This document shows, piece by piece, positions 1-8,094 of a stretch of DNA of 64,000 nt; the stretch's first letter is position 1; each line of letters starts with the position of its first letter. The notes beneath the pieces were generated by a model. The model saw only the letters and a program-made list of their open reading frames with translations. It searched no databases and was not told the DNA's origin. Origin of the DNA: Paenibacillus oryzae (GTDB taxonomy: Bacteria; Bacillota; Bacilli; Paenibacillales; Paenibacillaceae); the NCBI RefSeq assembly GCF_001675045.1, contig NZ_LYPA01000031.1:110903-174902 (forward strand). Reading direction: 5' to 3'. The position numbers and the translations under genes are program-made.

Positions 1-58
1 CTTACCATGCCAGCCGCGAGAGGTAGGATGAGATTTTTATAAGATTATGTTGAAAAAA

Positions 59-87
59 TTGCGATAGGCAAGGTCATCGTGTATAGT
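59..87 (+). promoter_or_regulatory. Probable sigma-A promoter for the SRPBCC/DoxX gene
   Basis: A -35 TTGCGA (59-64) and a -10 TATAGT (82-87) are separated by exactly 17 bases and lie about 90 bases before the first gene. The rest of positions 1-158 shows no gene I can support. Confidence 0.45.
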
Positions 88-176
88 CTATAAAAAATAA
101 AGGTTAATAAAAGAGTTGGATAACGATCAAACGAATCCTCTTTTGCGAGAGGGAGGACATGCAGGGGGGGACATGC

Positions 177-1073
177 ATGGGTGAAAAAGTATATGTGGAG
201 ACCAGGATCGAAGCTCCAATAGAAACATTGTGGGAATATACGCAATCGCCCCATTTGCATCAGCAATGGGATCTTCGTTTTTCCGAAATTTCGTATTTGC
301 CAAAGGAAAAGGAAGAGGACCGGCAAAGGTTTCTATACCGGACCGTTATTGGTTTTGGCATCAGCATCGCGGGCGAAGGAGAGTCTTATGGTACGCGCGA
401 GCGGGACGGCATCCGAACCTCTACCCTCAAATTCGGCACGGACCAGCGTCTTTCTTTAATACGTGAGGGGAGCGGCTTCTGGAGATATGTGCCTGACGGG
501 GAAGGCGTTGTTTTTCTGACCCAATACGATTATCACACGCGATTTGGCGGGGCGGGTAGGCTGCTTGACCGGCTGGTGTTTCGTCCGTTGATGGGCTGGG
601 CGACTGCCTGGAGCTTTGACGCCTTGAAGCTGTGGCTGGAGAAGGGCATTCATCCGGCCTCCTCTCTCTATCGTTTTATCCGTATGCTTTTGATCCGGGT
701 TGTTCTCGCCCTGCTCTGGATGTATCAAGGCCTGGTCCCCAAGCTGCTGGTTCCCGATTCCGGGGAAATGGAGCTGATTTCGCAATTTTCATTTTTAGCC
801 GGTTACGAGAGGGCTATGCTGACCGGTATGGGCATTGCCGAAATCGTTTTTGGATTGTGGCTCCTTTGCTGCAGAGGCCGCAAGCTCCATTATCTCAACC
901 TTGCCTTGCTGGCAGGGCTGCTGTTAAGCGGGCTGGCCTCCCCCGCCATTTATGTTGCGCCGTTTAACCCCGTTACGCTTAATCTCGCCATGATGGCTTT
1001 ATCGGCTCTTTATGTATTGGAGCGGGAGCCGACGCCAAGCGCTAAACATTGTATCCGAAAACCAAAGAACTGA
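177..1073 (+). CDS. SRPBCC-domain protein with C-terminal DoxX-like membrane domain
   Basis: 298 residues. The first half (about 1-150) reads as a SRPBCC/START-type ligand-binding fold, with the usual opening of a beta strand then EAPIETLWEYTQSP. The second half has about four hydrophobic segments (from RMLLIRVVLALLWMYQGLVP onward) typical of the DoxX-like family that often accompanies DUF4166. The start at 177 is preferred because a G-rich SD (164-170) lies six bases upstream; an ATG at 159 is in frame, but its GGGAGG is only two bases away. The next gene's SD overlaps this stop codon, so the two are probably one transcript. The ligand and role are unknown; the domain pairing suggests a membrane-linked lipid or quinone function, which is inference only. 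Confidence 0.75.
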   Translation: MGEKVYVETRIEAPIETLWEYTQSPHLHQQWDLRFSEISYLPKEKEEDRQRFLYRTVIGFGISIAGEGESYGTRERDGIRTSTLKFGTDQRLSLIREGSGFWRYVPDGEGVVFLTQYDYHTRFGGAGRLLDRLVFRPLMGWATAWSFDALKLWLEKGIHPASSLYRFIRMLLIRVVLALLWMYQGLVPKLLVPDSGEMELISQFSFLAGYERAMLTGMGIAEIVFGLWLLCCRGRKLHYLNLALLAGLLLSGLASPAIYVAPFNPVTLNLAMMALSALYVLEREPTPSAKHCIRKPKN

Positions 1074-1083
1074 GGTGATCGCC

Positions 1084-1764
1084 TTGCAATCCATTTATAC
1101 GCGCGCATTGGGAAAGGATTTTGCCAAGCTGCATCCGAAAATCCAGAGGAGATTTGGCTTTAGCAGCAAGGACGGCATCGCTTCAATCGGCACGGGGGTG
1201 ATGGAGAAGGTTTGGTATAGCAAGTGGTATACGCTGCCTTTCCTGTATATCGGGACATGGCGCAACATTTTATTTCCGCAGCGGGGCGGGCAGATTCCGT
1301 TTACCATTGAAAATTACGCCTACAAGGATTCATTCGGGAGGGAAACGGTCACTTGGGTGCGAACCTATCATTTTCCGAATAAAACAAGGCGGTTTGACGC
1401 TACTATGATCTACAGCGAGCAGAAGGGCAAAATTATTGATTATTTAGGCACTCATCAGCATTTGGCCGTTGACATACAGATGGAGCCGACCCCGTCCGGG
1501 GCTATGAAGCTACGCTCCGGAGCGCAATACTTCTATGAAGGGCCCATTGCATTTGCGTTTCCGATGCTTCTGTCAGGTTATGCGGATGTCGTTGAAGCCT
1601 ATGACGAAGATACCGGTAAATTCCGGATTGACGTTACGGTCCGCAATCCTGTGTTTGGCCCTATTTTTGGGTATAGCGGCAGCTTTGATGTGAGCTATGT
1701 GCCTCTTGGCGAGAAGGGAATACCGGAGCATGTAAAGCCTGTGCGGGAAGAGCGCAGGGAATAA
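1084..1764 (+). CDS. DUF4166 domain-containing protein
   Basis: 226 residues. The pattern 'YTRALGKDFAKLHPKIQRRF' near the N-terminus and 'FGPIFGYSGSFDVSYV' near the C-terminus match the DUF4166 family as I know it. TTG at 1084 is chosen because GAGGTGAT (1072-1079) ends five bases upstream and overlaps the TGA of the preceding gene. An upstream in-frame ATG at 1012 would place 60 bases inside the previous gene without an SD. In other genomes DUF4166 is found next to or fused with DoxX-like proteins, so the pairing here fits. No catalytic residues are known to me. Confidence 0.75.
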   Translation: MQSIYTRALGKDFAKLHPKIQRRFGFSSKDGIASIGTGVMEKVWYSKWYTLPFLYIGTWRNILFPQRGGQIPFTIENYAYKDSFGRETVTWVRTYHFPNKTRRFDATMIYSEQKGKIIDYLGTHQHLAVDIQMEPTPSGAMKLRSGAQYFYEGPIAFAFPMLLSGYADVVEAYDEDTGKFRIDVTVRNPVFGPIFGYSGSFDVSYVPLGEKGIPEHVKPVREERRE

Positions 1765-1840
1765 ATCAGATGATAAGGCATGTCTTAAAACTCGCAACTG
1801 CGGAATTTCAGACACGTCCAGGAACAGCATGGAGGGAATT

Positions 1841-3097
1841 ATGGATTTTATTCAACAATGGATTGAGGATTTAGGAGCGGATTCAAAATGGGCGGGGCAT
1901 TTGGCGGATATTATTCTTTTTATAGGCATTTTGCTTTTGTGCGTACTCGCCAACTTTATCACCAAAAAAGTGGTGTTAAAGGTCATTACCCATCTGGTTC
2001 ACCGCAATCGTTACCAATGGGATAACTACCTGCTGGACCGCAAGGTGTTCCACAAGCTTTCGCATATCGTGCCGGCTCTCATCATTTCTTATACTTCGTA
2101 TCTGTTTCCAGACTATCAGACGCTTATTGTAAAAGGCGTTACGCTGTATATGATTGTTGTGGTATTGCTGGTTATCAATGCCTTTTTGAATGCGATCAAT
2201 GATATTTACGTGACATTTGAAATTTCCAAGGCGCGGCCGATTCGAGGCTACATTCAGGTCGTCAAAATTTTCATTTATATTGTTGGCGGAATTTTGCTCA
2301 TCGCTAATTTGATCGGGCAAAGTCCGGTTATTCTGCTAAGCGGCATTGGCGCCTTGTCGGCGGTTATTATGCTCATTTTTAAAGATTCCATCTTGGGTCT
2401 CGTGGCGGGCGTTCAATTAACCTCCAACGATATGGTGCGCGTCGGCGATTGGATCGAAATGCCGAAGTATGGAGCAGACGGGGACATTATTGATATTTCC
2501 CTAAACACCGTCAAGGTGCAGAACTGGGACAAAACGATTACAACCGTCCCCACGTATGCGCTTATTTCGGATTCCTTCAAAAACTGGAGAGGCATGCAGG
2601 CGTCCGGCGGGCGTCGCATTAAACGCTCCGTTTTTATGGATACAAGCAGCATCTCCATCTGTACGCCGGATATGATTCTGAAATTCAAGCAAATTCAATA
2701 TCTTAAGGATTATATTCAGCAAAAAGAGGCGGAAATCGAACAATACAATAATGAAAACCAGATAGATCGCACCAATCGGGTAAACGGGCGGGCGCTGACG
2801 AATATCGGCGTGTTTCGTGCCTACATTCAGCGTTATCTGGAGCAGCATCCCAAAATCCATAAAGGCATGACCTGCATGGTTCGCCAGCTCCAGCCGGAGG
2901 AGACGGGACTTCCGATTGAAATTTATGCGTTTACCAATGATACCGCCTGGGCTGTCTATGAAGGCGTGCAATCCGATATTTTCGATCATATATTGGCGGT
3001 TGCGCCGGAGTTTGGTTTAAGGGTTTTCCAGAACCCGACGGGGTACGATATGAAAAGCGCTTTTCAAGGGGAGCGGCCTGAACGGGGCGTTCTGTGA
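1841..3097 (+). CDS. ybdG: MscS-family mechanosensitive channel, YbdG-like
   Basis: 418 residues, the usual length of the YbdG branch. About four to five transmembrane segments occupy residues 20-185. They are followed by the pore-lining and beta-domain region, with the YbdG-type signature of KDSILGLVAGVQLTSNDMV then RVGDWIEMPKYGADGDI. The cytoplasmic part carries NWRGMQASGGRRIKR, also typical of this branch. It should act in the cell membrane as an osmotic release channel of small conductance. Start 1841 has GGAGGG (1831-1836) four bases upstream; the ATG at 1829 overlaps that SD and is rejected. It converges with the WYL regulator; no clear terminator was seen between them. Confidence 0.88.
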   Translation: MDFIQQWIEDLGADSKWAGHLADIILFIGILLLCVLANFITKKVVLKVITHLVHRNRYQWDNYLLDRKVFHKLSHIVPALIISYTSYLFPDYQTLIVKGVTLYMIVVVLLVINAFLNAINDIYVTFEISKARPIRGYIQVVKIFIYIVGGILLIANLIGQSPVILLSGIGALSAVIMLIFKDSILGLVAGVQLTSNDMVRVGDWIEMPKYGADGDIIDISLNTVKVQNWDKTITTVPTYALISDSFKNWRGMQASGGRRIKRSVFMDTSSISICTPDMILKFKQIQYLKDYIQQKEAEIEQYNNENQIDRTNRVNGRALTNIGVFRAYIQRYLEQHPKIHKGMTCMVRQLQPEETGLPIEIYAFTNDTAWAVYEGVQSDIFDHILAVAPEFGLRVFQNPTGYDMKSAFQGERPERGVL

Positions 3098-3212
3098 GGA
3101 AAGACGTTTAGGATAAACGATAACATCTGGTAGCATCGGACCCAGGCTTTAGCAAATAAGTCCAGGTCCGTCGCTGCGGCCATAAAACGGTCTTTATAGG
3201 CAAGTTTCATCG

Positions 3213-4166
3213 TCAGTTCTGATAGAATTTGAGCATTTGTTGGAGCTTCTCCTGAATAAGGCTTCTTAACCCGGCAGGCTGGCAAACGTTGGCTTCGGCA
3301 CCAAGCCCCAAGAAGAAGTGAACGGCCCATGACTGATAAGAAGGACTGATGGAGCGCCTTATAAGCCCTGAACCATCCTCGAAAGTTTGAATAGAAGAAG
3401 ATAACCATAATTCCGATTGGCAACGTCTTACGCCTTCAGCAGTCAGATGGACTTCAAGCTTAAGCGTATCTGTCTCATCCATCCTCATAATCCACGGTCG
3501 TATATTCTCATTCTCCGTTAATTTAGTAGTCTCAACATCATCCTTTTGCGGGAGATCAACCAGCTCTTGAACCCTGTCTACCCTAAACACCCGATGGTCC
3601 TGTGCCAGTTCACAGTATGCTTGACAATACCACAACCCGTTCATCGTATAAAGTCCAATGGGATGAATGATTCTTTCTTTGCGTTGGGACGCTTCATAAA
3701 TAATTTGAACCGGATGCGGCTCCAATGCGGCATCCAGTAATCCTTTCAGGTGTGGCAGCTCCAATTGATGTGGAGGAACCCAAAATACAATTTTTTGCTG
3801 CATATAATCAATCTTCTGTTTCAGCTCTTTCGGAAGGTAATGATAGAACTTGTGCAAAGCGCTGTTTACCTCATTATCAAAAGGGAGCTGTCGATAGTTC
3901 ATCAAGGATTGACCTGCAAGAAATAATGCTGTTGCTTCGTGCTCTGTGAATAGTATGGGCGGAAGCACCTTGTCACGCAGCACCCGGTAACCTCCACCGG
4001 GTCCGGGTTGCGAATATAAGGGGACACCGAGCTCGCTTAACCCCATAAGATCGCGGATCATCGTCCGACGGGATACGCCGCATTCATCGGCCAGCTCCTG
4101 AATGGTAAAGGTTTTACGTTCATTTACCAACATGATGAGTTGGATAAGACGTTGTGCTTTGTTCAT
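3213..4166 (-). CDS. HTH-WYL transcriptional regulator (YafY/DeoR-like)
   Basis: 317 residues. The N-terminus (about 1-60) is a winged helix-turn-helix with FTIQELADECGVSRRTMIRD. The middle carries a WYL domain (about 140-230), with YTMNGLWYCQAYCE and the conserved RVFRVDRVQEL. A C-terminal extension resembles the WCX region. Such proteins are DNA-binding regulators that usually sense a small or nucleic-acid ligand through WYL. It is transcribed away from the small ORF and reductase at 4309-5291, and an imperfect dyad sits between them, so it may control that pair (inference). Confidence 0.88.
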   Translation of the reverse strand: MNKAQRLIQLIMLVNERKTFTIQELADECGVSRRTMIRDLMGLSELGVPLYSQPGPGGGYRVLRDKVLPPILFTEHEATALFLAGQSLMNYRQLPFDNEVNSALHKFYHYLPKELKQKIDYMQQKIVFWVPPHQLELPHLKGLLDAALEPHPVQIIYEASQRKERIIHPIGLYTMNGLWYCQAYCELAQDHRVFRVDRVQELVDLPQKDDVETTKLTENENIRPWIMRMDETDTLKLEVHLTAEGVRRCQSELWLSSSIQTFEDGSGLIRRSISPSYQSWAVHFFLGLGAEANVCQPAGLRSLIQEKLQQMLKFYQN

Positions 4167-4204
4167 AGGTGGCTATAGCTCCTGTATATATTTTAAGGGA
4201 TCTA

Positions 4205-4237
4205 AATAATTAGTGCCATTAGTTGTCACTATTATTT
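4205..4237. promoter_or_regulatory. Imperfect dyad between the WYL regulator and reductase; candidate operator
   Basis: AATAATTAGTG at the left is mirrored by CACTATTATT at the right with one offset. A possible -10 TATACT (4240-4245) for the rightward genes follows immediately. The position suggests an operator for the divergent WYL regulator; no binding motif is known to me. Confidence 0.3.
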
Positions 4238-4308
4238 CGTATACTGGACCATGTAGTCAAGCAAATCCAATTTGCGTTGAACTGAACAGCGAAAGGAATG
4301 GATATGAG

Positions 4309-4431
4309 ATGGAGAAAACAGCTAAAAAGGTAATGGATCAGATGGCAGAGATGAACAATAAAACGGATGAGGTGCTTGAACGGGTTATGCGACACTTGAT
4401 GCCAGCACAAAAATGGGGGAGTATCGCATGA
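4309..4431 (+). CDS. Small 40-residue protein, translationally coupled to the reductase
   Basis: A 40-codon frame beginning MEKTAKKVMDQMAEMNNKTD, rich in charged residues and able to form one amphipathic helix. Its TGA overlaps the start of the next gene as ATGA (4428-4431), a classic coupling arrangement. An AAAGGA (4292-4297) lies 11 bases before the ATG, a little far. I do not recognise a family. It could instead be an expressed leader that only serves to couple translation. The overlap and codon use make it more likely real than chance. Confidence 0.45.
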   Translation: MEKTAKKVMDQMAEMNNKTDEVLERVMRHLMPAQKWGSIA

Positions 4432-5291
4432 AAAAGATTACGATTATAGGACTTGGATCAATGGGAAGCGCGATAGCGCATGTTTTGCTGGATAAGGGAT
4501 ATCAGGTTTATGTATGGAATCGTTCCTCCGATAAAGCGCAAGAAGTTGTTCAAAAAGGGGCGCATTTTGGGTCAACTGTTGATGAAGTTATCCGTGCTAG
4601 TACAACAACGATTCTCTGTTTGTCGGATTACGAAGCGTCCTATGAAGTTCTTGTTCATTTGGACGCTCACTCGGCCCTTGCAGGACGTGCGGTGCTGCAA
4701 TTAAGCACAGGAAGCCCGCAGCAGGCAAGAGATCTCGAAGCATGGATGCTTGCCAAGGGAGCCAGTTATCTGGATGGAGCCATCGCAGCATCGCCTTCGC
4801 AAATAGGACAACCGGAAGCGGCCATATTTTTTTCTGGCGCAAAGGCTGCTTATGATGAGAATACAGATATTATTAATAGCTTGGCAGGATATGCTCCATT
4901 TCTTGGAGAAAAGGTTAGTGCGGCTTCCACAACAGATTTGGCTTTTCTTGCCTATTTGTTTGCGGCATATATTGGCTTTTTTCATGCAGCGCGTATCATG
5001 GAGTCGGATGGCCTGGAGGTCAACGGTCTGGGCCAGCTGATTGCGAGCATCTCGCCCATGATAGGGGATGTAATGAAGTACGAAAGCGAAGTTATCCATA
5101 CTGAACAATATGCAAAGCCCCAAACATCAATTAACACCTGCATGGTCACCATTAAATTGCTGCAGCAGCAGGCTCGGGAAGCCGGAATTAATAATGACTT
5201 GCCCGCATTTGCCGAGAGGATGTTCAGCCGGGCGATAAAAGAAGGTTATGGAAACGAAGAAGTTGCCGCGATTGTGAAGACGCTCAGGTAA
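4428..5291 (+). CDS. NAD(P)-binding reductase of the 3-hydroxyisobutyrate dehydrogenase / imine reductase type
   Basis: 287 residues. A Rossmann fold opens the protein with ITIIGLGSMGSAIAHVLLDK (GxGxMG), followed by VWNRSSDKAQ, where the Arg suggests NADPH preference. The segment LQLSTGSPQQARDLEAWM and the substrate-region sequence YLDGAIAASPSQIG resemble imine reductases and reductive aminases rather than true 6-phosphogluconate dehydrogenases. The all-helical C-terminal dimer domain covers about 165-287. ATG 4428 is chosen because GGGGGAG ends six bases upstream; an ATG at 4413 lies within that SD region. The natural substrate cannot be told from sequence. The divergent WYL gene may regulate it. 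Confidence 0.8.
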   Translation: MKKITIIGLGSMGSAIAHVLLDKGYQVYVWNRSSDKAQEVVQKGAHFGSTVDEVIRASTTTILCLSDYEASYEVLVHLDAHSALAGRAVLQLSTGSPQQARDLEAWMLAKGASYLDGAIAASPSQIGQPEAAIFFSGAKAAYDENTDIINSLAGYAPFLGEKVSAASTTDLAFLAYLFAAYIGFFHAARIMESDGLEVNGLGQLIASISPMIGDVMKYESEVIHTEQYAKPQTSINTCMVTIKLLQQQAREAGINNDLPAFAERMFSRAIKEGYGNEEVAAIVKTLR

Positions 5292-5332
5292 TAAAGGGTT
5301 TTCCGAGCAAGCGGAAAGGCGGTGGATGAACT

Positions 5333-5839
5333 GTGGAGAGTCCTCAGGTTAAGCAAGCTTTAAGGGCTATTTCTTTTGAGGAGTATGTGCAAAAGGGAAC
5401 ATTGCCGCGATGTTTCCCCGAAGGTATGTCTATTACGCTGGAACAGGCAAATGTGGCGGCCGACGAGGTATGGGAAGATGGCGGCGCGAAAGTGTTCAGC
5501 TTCAATTACGAGGGATATTCAGTGAACATCACTTTTTGTTGCGACAGCGCTGCTTACTTATTCGATAGCGTGGACATTTGGTCAGGTACGGAGGCCGGCG
5601 CATCGAAGTTTGGTCATCTATATACCTTGGAGGGTGCCAGGGGGCTTGCGGGACAACTAGGCATAAATCTATTAGGGTTCCAGATAGAGGATGAATATGT
5701 CGGCCTGTTCCCTAGCGCCGTTACGGTGCATTACCTGAAGCGTGGAAATAAATGGAATCTCGTTAAGGCGGCAGGAGCTTACCGTAGTTATGAGGATACT
5801 CTTGCCAGCCTGCAAAGGATAGCAAACGTTTGCGATTAA
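5333..5839 (+). CDS. Hypothetical protein, 168 residues
   Basis: No family recognised. The protein is soluble, slightly acidic and without signal peptide or membrane segment. It starts at GTG (5333), with AAGGCGG about ten bases upstream and 41 bases after the reductase, so it may be the last gene of that transcript. Alternating hydrophobic residues in the middle (FSFNYEGYSVNITFCCD, YLFDSVDIWSG) suggest a mainly beta fold. Coding is supported by an unbroken frame and normal codon use. Confidence 0.6.
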   Translation: MESPQVKQALRAISFEEYVQKGTLPRCFPEGMSITLEQANVAADEVWEDGGAKVFSFNYEGYSVNITFCCDSAAYLFDSVDIWSGTEAGASKFGHLYTLEGARGLAGQLGINLLGFQIEDEYVGLFPSAVTVHYLKRGNKWNLVKAAGAYRSYEDTLASLQRIANVCD

Positions 5840-5847
5840 CTAAAAAC

Positions 5848-5957
5848 GGGGCTGTCCGAAAAGTCAATCGGAAGTAATCATTATTCAGCAGAGAGGACCG
5901 GAGGGGAAGGGTTTTGCTGAATAATGATTCATCGTAACGGGCCTTTCGGGCAGTCCC
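5848..5957. repeat. 110-base nested inverted repeat between convergent genes
   Basis: The inner arms are perfect over 15 bases (AATCATTATTCAGCA at 5876-5890 and its complement at 5915-5929). The outer arms match at 13 of 16 bases (GGGGCTGTCCGAAAAG at 5848-5863 against 5942-5957). Only 24 bases form the centre. It could be a bidirectional terminator for the 168-residue gene and the BlaR-like gene. However, the outer end beginning GGGGCTGTCCGAAAAG resembles ends of some insertion sequences, so a small non-autonomous element or IS relic is also possible. Confidence 0.6.
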
Positions 5958-5981
5958 ATTCGTTTTCTATAGACATATTTG

Positions 5982-7508
5982 TTATCTCGCTTGATCAAAA
6001 ATCCGATAGACATCCTCCGTGTTGTCCGAATGGGAACGGCGTACAAGCTCCAGGCTTTTTATGCTCCAGTCGCTGTCTGCACGCAAGTAGAAGAACGAGT
6101 CCCCATGTTCAACGATGGCATCGCCAATCAGCTTTGTCTGGAAATCAGAGTATTTGGTGCTGTATTCAGCATACTTCCCGGTATCAGACAGAGATTCACC
6201 CTTAAATAACGGCTTTGGCTCTCCTGAAAAGGTGCCGATACGCGACGATTTTACATCCAATACATGTGTAAAGTCTGATACAGCTCCTGTGGCCGCATCG
6301 CTCCCCAAATATACTGCGTTTCCGTTGTCCGAAGCTGCCGCGTGAAGAAAAGGGATTCCTATGTTTTGCTCCTTCAGCTCGTCAGATGAAATACGACTGT
6401 GTATTTTACGGTTCTCTATGTCGTACACCAGCAATCCGAATGTACCCTGCATAATAGCCCTCGTCCCATCCCCATACATCAGCCACGGCATTTCTGCGCC
6501 AATGTTCATTTGTTCAATATCGGATAAATCCAATGGACGAGGCGCCATCTCAGCTCCGCGTGATCCAACGGGATCGGTCAGGAGTCCGAAGCAGAGGGTT
6601 ATCAGCACAAGTGTTGCAAGGGCTAGCGCCCAGCCCCCGGTTTTTTTATAGCGCAACACATTTTTTATTCTGTCCTTCGTATCGCCTTCTCCAAAAGCAA
6701 GCGGCGCTCCGCCTATCCTTCGATTGCTCGTCGCAAGCGTTAAAAGCGAAGAGGAATAGTCCTTTTTTACATCATGCCCAAGACGTTTGATAACCGCTTC
6801 GTCGCAGGACATTTCCATATCCTTTGCGCTTAAGAAAAAGGCTAGCCATACAAGGGGATTAAACCAGTGGATGCACAGTGCCAGAAACGCCACTAGCTTA
6901 ATGATAGGGTCAAAGCGCCTGATATGGGTTTGCTCATGCAGTAAAATATAGCTTCTCTCTTTATCGGAAAGATGCGCCGGCAAATAAATGACTGGACGGA
7001 AAACACCCATAACAAACGCCGTATGAATTCGGTTGGAAGTATAAATATTTTCACTGCAGTGAACCGCATCCTTTAGGCAGTTTCGCAGCTTAAGTAGGCT
7101 GATGAGGCTATAAAGCAGCAATGCGGCAAAGCCGATTACCCAGATAAGACCGCCGGTAAAAATCCATAACTGCAGCGGGTCCGCGCTGGCATAAGGCGCA
7201 GAAGGAGGAAGCGAGGTCTCCAAACCCGCAGGAGCCGCGGGAATCACGGCAACAGCTTCTGTCGGGACGGCCGGCAGAGCCATGCCGGTAATACTCCCCG
7301 TAACGGATGCTGTCTTAAGCGGCAACAGACTGGCAACGCTCTCCAAGGAAACGGGAAAAAGGAGCCGGACCAGCACGACGCTCCACAGTGCATAGGCAAA
7401 TATTTTTGGCGCCCTTTTCAGAAGCAGGCGGGCGGCGAGCACAACCAGAATAACCATGCTTGCAGTAAAGCTCATATCGAGAGTTTGCAAAAATAATTTT
7501 TCAAGCAT
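5982..7508 (-). CDS. M56-family membrane metallopeptidase, BlaR1/MecR1-like sensor
   Basis: 508 residues. Four membrane segments fit the BlaR1 plan (about 5-25, 35-50, 100-125 and one near 300). The zinc site HEQTH (LLHEQTHIRRFDPIIK) lies in the cytoplasmic loop before the last segment, with a downstream SCDEAV. The C-terminal 190 residues are extracellular but show no penicillin-binding SxxK/KTG signature that I can see; instead they look like a repeated beta structure. The inducer is therefore probably not a beta-lactam. It begins five bases after the BlaI-like gene with SD AGGAGG, so the two form a sensor/repressor operon in which the peptidase would trigger repressor cleavage. Confidence 0.85.
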   Translation of the reverse strand: MLEKLFLQTLDMSFTASMVILVVLAARLLLKRAPKIFAYALWSVVLVRLLFPVSLESVASLLPLKTASVTGSITGMALPAVPTEAVAVIPAAPAGLETSLPPSAPYASADPLQLWIFTGGLIWVIGFAALLLYSLISLLKLRNCLKDAVHCSENIYTSNRIHTAFVMGVFRPVIYLPAHLSDKERSYILLHEQTHIRRFDPIIKLVAFLALCIHWFNPLVWLAFFLSAKDMEMSCDEAVIKRLGHDVKKDYSSSLLTLATSNRRIGGAPLAFGEGDTKDRIKNVLRYKKTGGWALALATLVLITLCFGLLTDPVGSRGAEMAPRPLDLSDIEQMNIGAEMPWLMYGDGTRAIMQGTFGLLVYDIENRKIHSRISSDELKEQNIGIPFLHAAASDNGNAVYLGSDAATGAVSDFTHVLDVKSSRIGTFSGEPKPLFKGESLSDTGKYAEYSTKYSDFQTKLIGDAIVEHGDSFFYLRADSDWSIKSLELVRRSHSDNTEDVYRIFDQAR

Positions 7509-7513
7509 GGCGG

Positions 7514-7876
7514 TTATTCCTCCTTATGCTCGTCAATCAGCTTTTTAATTTCACTAATTTCTTTGGCGCTCAGCTTCTTTCTGCGGGTAAAAGCCGCCAA
7601 AAATTTCGGCAAGGAGCCTCCGAAGCTTTCATTCAAAAGCTGTTCGCCCTGCGCGGCGCCAAACTCGGCTTTGGACATCAGCGACGTGACTGTGCCGCCG
7701 TTGTTGGCAAAGATGCCGCGGTCGCATAAACGCTTGAGCATCGTATAGGTGGTGGTGCGCTTCCACTCAAAGGCTTCGGCGCATAATTCGGTGAGGGTGC
7801 GCGAGCTGACCGGCTCATGTTCCCAGATGATATCGGCAAATCGTTGCTCCAGCTCGCCTAGTTTGTACGGTTCCAT
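7514..7876 (-). CDS. BlaI/MecI/CopY-family transcriptional repressor
   Basis: 120 residues. A winged helix (about 8-70) carries RFADIIWEHEPVSSRTLTEL and KRTTTYTMLKRLCDRGI, the hallmark of the BlaI family. The C-terminal dimerisation helices end in KKLIDEHKEE. A start at 7876 is preferred: AGGAG ends eight bases upstream, whereas the ATG at 7882 is only two bases from it. It should repress its own operon with the M56 peptidase; a matching dyad lies over the promoter. Confidence 0.88.
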   Translation of the reverse strand: MEPYKLGELEQRFADIIWEHEPVSSRTLTELCAEAFEWKRTTTYTMLKRLCDRGIFANNGGTVTSLMSKAEFGAAQGEQLLNESFGGSLPKFLAAFTRRKKLSAKEISEIKKLIDEHKEE

Positions 7877-7900
7877 AAGCATTTCTCCTGTCGTATGTCA

Positions 7901-7942
7901 TTAGACTAAACTCAGTCTAACGAAATTAGACAACTGTGTCAA
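7901..7942 (-). promoter_or_regulatory. Promoter and dyad operator of the blaI-like/blaR-like operon
   Basis: On the minus strand TTGACA (7937-7942), a 17-base spacer and TAGACT (7914-7919) form a strong promoter. A 7-base inverted repeat, TTAGACT-N6-AGTCTAA (7901-7920), covers the -10. A second related half-site pair (GACA...TGTC) lies near the -35. The repressor would block RNA polymerase directly. The half-site differs from the familiar TACA/TGTA of beta-lactamase BlaI. Confidence 0.65.
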
Positions 7943-8094
7943 CAGCAAAAGCGGCATGGGCTGGAGCCGTGCAGACGGATGAAGACATACAGTCCATCTG
8001 GCTCCTTCACATGTGAGCAAGCGCATTTGCTTCCGGCCGTTTGCAGGGTTAAAATGGGAATGATTCACCACTTATATGAAAGGCGGTAAATCAA

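Noticed and set aside
1..158. A gene end at the left edge
   Set aside because: No frame with recognisable coding character enters from the left; only a promoter was supported.
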